NCBI GenBank assembly: GCA_003446605.1
Contig: DMDF01000060.1
Coordinates: 1 to 14,177 of the forward strand
Length of the DNA stretch: 14,177 nucleotides
Reading direction: 5' to 3'
Origin: Anaerolineaceae bacterium
Lineage (GTDB): Bacteria > Chloroflexota > Anaerolineae > Anaerolineales > Anaerolineaceae
Made by a program: the position numbers and the translations under genes. The notes below the pieces were generated by a model. That model did not search any database, was not told the origin of the DNA, and was given only the letters and a program-made list of their open reading frames with translations. Shown here one piece after another: positions 12,630 to 14,177 of this stretch (position 1 is the first letter of the stretch; each line of letters starts with the position of its first letter).

Positions 12630-14054
12630 TTGGAAAGAATTGGCACAATAGCAAAGATCATGGGGGTGGTCGTGGATGTGGAATTTTCCAGCGGGGATCT
12701 GCCGGGTATCAATCAAGCTCTAGAAATTCTGAAAGACGACGGCAACACTCTCATCTGTGAAGTTCAGGAGCATATCAACACCAACACGGTTCGCACCATA
12801 TCCATGAGCAATACGGAAGGGTTACGCAGGGGCATGCGTTGCCGGGATACAGGAAAACCCATCTGTGTGCCGGTAGGCAGGCAAGTGCTGGGGCGGATGT
12901 TCGATGTGCTCGGCAAACCCATTGATGGCGGAGAACCCCTGCAAAGTGATCGCCTGAACCCCATCCACACGCTCTCTCCAAGTTTGCAAGCCAACGTAGA
13001 GGTTCAGCAGCTTTTTCTGACGGGCATCAAGGTCATAGATCTTCTCATCCCCCTGCGCAAAGGTGGCAAGGTTGGTCTTTTCGGTGGCGCCGGGGTTGGC
13101 AAAACCCTGCTCATGACGGAGTTGATGCGCAATATCATTCGTGAAAAATCGGGGTTAGTTTTTTTTGCGGGGGTGGGCGAACGCAGTCGTGAAGGGTACG
13201 ACCTATGGCAGCAATTACAGGAAAATGGGATTCTCGAAAAGACCGCTCTGATCTTCGGGCAGATGAATGAGCCACCCGGTGCGCGCTTGCGCATCCCGCT
13301 CACTGCACTAACCATGGCAGAATATTTCCGAGATGTGGAAAAGAGTGATGTGCTGCTTTTCATTGACAATATCTTCCGTTATGTTCAGGCAGGTTCAGAG
13401 GTATCCGCCCTGTTGGGAAGGTTACCTTCCGAAGTTGGCTACCAACCCACTCTCGAAAGCGAGATGGGGTTGATCCAAGAGCGCATCACATCTACCAGCA
13501 CAGGCAGCATCACTTCTATTCAATCCGTGTACGTTCCAGCCGACGATCTGACGGATCCAGCGGTCAGCGCTACTTTCTCCCATCTGGATAGTGTGGTCGT
13601 GCTTTCAAGAAAATACGCCAGTCAGGGGCTGTACCCGGCTATTGATCCGCTGCAATCTACCAGTTCCTTCATGACAGAAGCAAGCGTAGGAAAAAGACAT
13701 TACCACATTGCCAACAAAGTACGTGCTATCCTTTCGCGTTACGAAGACCTGCAAGATGTGATCGCAATTCTGGGGGTGGATGAACTGAACGAAGAGGATC
13801 GTCGTATTGTCCTGCGGGCACGCCGCATCCAGCGCTTTCTCACACAGCCCATGTTCATGGCGGAGAATTATTCTGGTCTAGATGGAAGGTATATTTCTCT
13901 TGAAGATACCTTATATGGTTTTGAGAATATCATTAATGGAACCTTCGATGACATACCCGAAAGTGCTTTTTATATGGTCGGTACCGTGCAGGATGCACTG
14001 GAAAAAGCAGAAATGATGAAACAAGAACAGGTTAAGGATGAAAATCCAGTTTAG
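12630..14054 (+). CDS. atpD: ATP synthase F1 subunit beta, alternate (N-ATPase-like) type
   Basis: This is the catalytic F1 subunit. The start is TTG at 12630, with AGGAG 6 nt before it; no ATG fits the family N-terminus (ERIGTIAKIMGVVVDVEF). The 474-aa protein has Walker A GGAGVGKT at 152-159, GERSREG at 183-189, QMNEPPGAR at 211-219, Walker B LLFID at 242-246 and SEVSALLGRLPSEVGYQPTL at 256-275. Features matching my recollection of the alternate beta family rather than the ordinary one: IKVIDLLIPLRKGGK, KTLLMTEL, LSRKYASQGLYPAIDPL, VGKRHYHIANKVR, EEDRRIVLRARR and FDDIPESAFYMVG. It is preceded by a cupin and not atpG, and is followed directly by atpC, the order at the head of N-ATPase operons. 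Assignment to that type is inferred; beta subunit identity is certain. Confidence 0.95.
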   Translation: MERIGTIAKIMGVVVDVEFSSGDLPGINQALEILKDDGNTLICEVQEHINTNTVRTISMSNTEGLRRGMRCRDTGKPICVPVGRQVLGRMFDVLGKPIDGGEPLQSDRLNPIHTLSPSLQANVEVQQLFLTGIKVIDLLIPLRKGGKVGLFGGAGVGKTLLMTELMRNIIREKSGLVFFAGVGERSREGYDLWQQLQENGILEKTALIFGQMNEPPGARLRIPLTALTMAEYFRDVEKSDVLLFIDNIFRYVQAGSEVSALLGRLPSEVGYQPTLESEMGLIQERITSTSTGSITSIQSVYVPADDLTDPAVSATFSHLDSVVVLSRKYASQGLYPAIDPLQSTSSFMTEASVGKRHYHIANKVRAILSRYEDLQDVIAILGVDELNEEDRRIVLRARRIQRFLTQPMFMAENYSGLDGRYISLEDTLYGFENIINGTFDDIPESAFYMVGTVQDALEKAEMMKQEQVKDENPV

Positions 14055-14177
14055 ATCCCCTGATCAGATCCTATTTGAGCGAGAGAATATCACCGACTTC
14101 TCAGCGACCCTGCTAGATGGTCGTAAGATCACCATCCTGCAAAACCACGCCCCCTTATTGGCGGTTCTTCAAGCTGG
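14038..14177 (+). CDS. atpC: ATP synthase F1 subunit epsilon (5' part only)
   Basis: An ATG at 14038 opens a frame that reads MKIQFRSPDQILFERENI, then DFSATLLDGRKITILQNHAPLLAVLQA to the window edge. This is the N-terminal beta-sandwich of the epsilon subunit, which regulates F1 and links it to the rotor. The pattern of a short strand, a DG turn, ITILQNHAPL and a following L..G matches the family's DGSFGILPGHAPL region. It overlaps the atpD end by 17 nt, so translation is probably coupled. The rest of the gene, and any atpQ, atpR, a, c, b, alpha and gamma genes, lie outside the window. Confidence 0.85.
   Translation, partial: MKIQFRSPDQILFERENITDFSATLLDGRKITILQNHAPLLAVLQA

Noticed and set aside
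1..14177. CRISPR arrays, tRNA genes, insertion sequences, prophage genes or toxin-antitoxin pairs
   Set aside because: Read on both strands; no regularly spaced repeats, cloverleaf with CCA-type ends, transposase motifs or paired small ORFs of known type were found.

Overview
The window is a chromosomal segment of roughly balanced base composition. It looks bacterial, and its gene content and protein style fit an anaerobic member of Chloroflexota (Anaerolineae-like). That assignment is inference from gene content and recalled sequence style, not from a marker search. Most of the window is housekeeping or metabolic genes, and I did not find a clearly new defence or mobile system.

Layout. Positions 1-3395 (minus strand): a membrane polyferredoxin of the NapH/CcoG kind, then two tandem MoeA-type molybdopterin molybdotransferases joined by a 2-nt gap. 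The second MoeA runs off the left edge. Positions 3396-4659: decaying accessory DNA, with a secreted-protein gene apparently split by a -1 frameshift and, upstream of it, a short remnant of a uracil-DNA glycosylase gene whose intact relative lies 3 kb away. Positions 4660-7268: a DODA-type extradiol dioxygenase (plus) converging on a membrane-anchored phosphodiesterase/alkaline-phosphatase-superfamily protein (minus). Positions 7442-10175 (minus): the operon ruvB-queA-udgB, in which each junction is a GTGA stop/start overlap. Positions 10257-10883: upp (plus), divergent from ruvB and ending in a bidirectional terminator shared with convergent tpiA (minus, 10938-11705).

Positions 11810-14177 (plus): a strong sigma70-like promoter drives the RNase P RNA gene rnpB. 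With no visible terminator, rnpB is followed within 31 nt by a small cupin gene and then by atpD-atpC. The beta subunit has sequence features of the alternate (N-ATPase-type) F1 beta. The order atpD-atpC at the head of the cluster, with no atpG before it, also matches the N-ATPase operon, so a second or sodium-type ATP synthase probably continues beyond the right edge.

Functional themes: molybdenum/tungsten cofactor maturation with a redox membrane protein, DNA repair and recombination plus queuosine tRNA modification, pyrimidine salvage, glycolysis, and ion-coupled ATP synthesis or hydrolysis.
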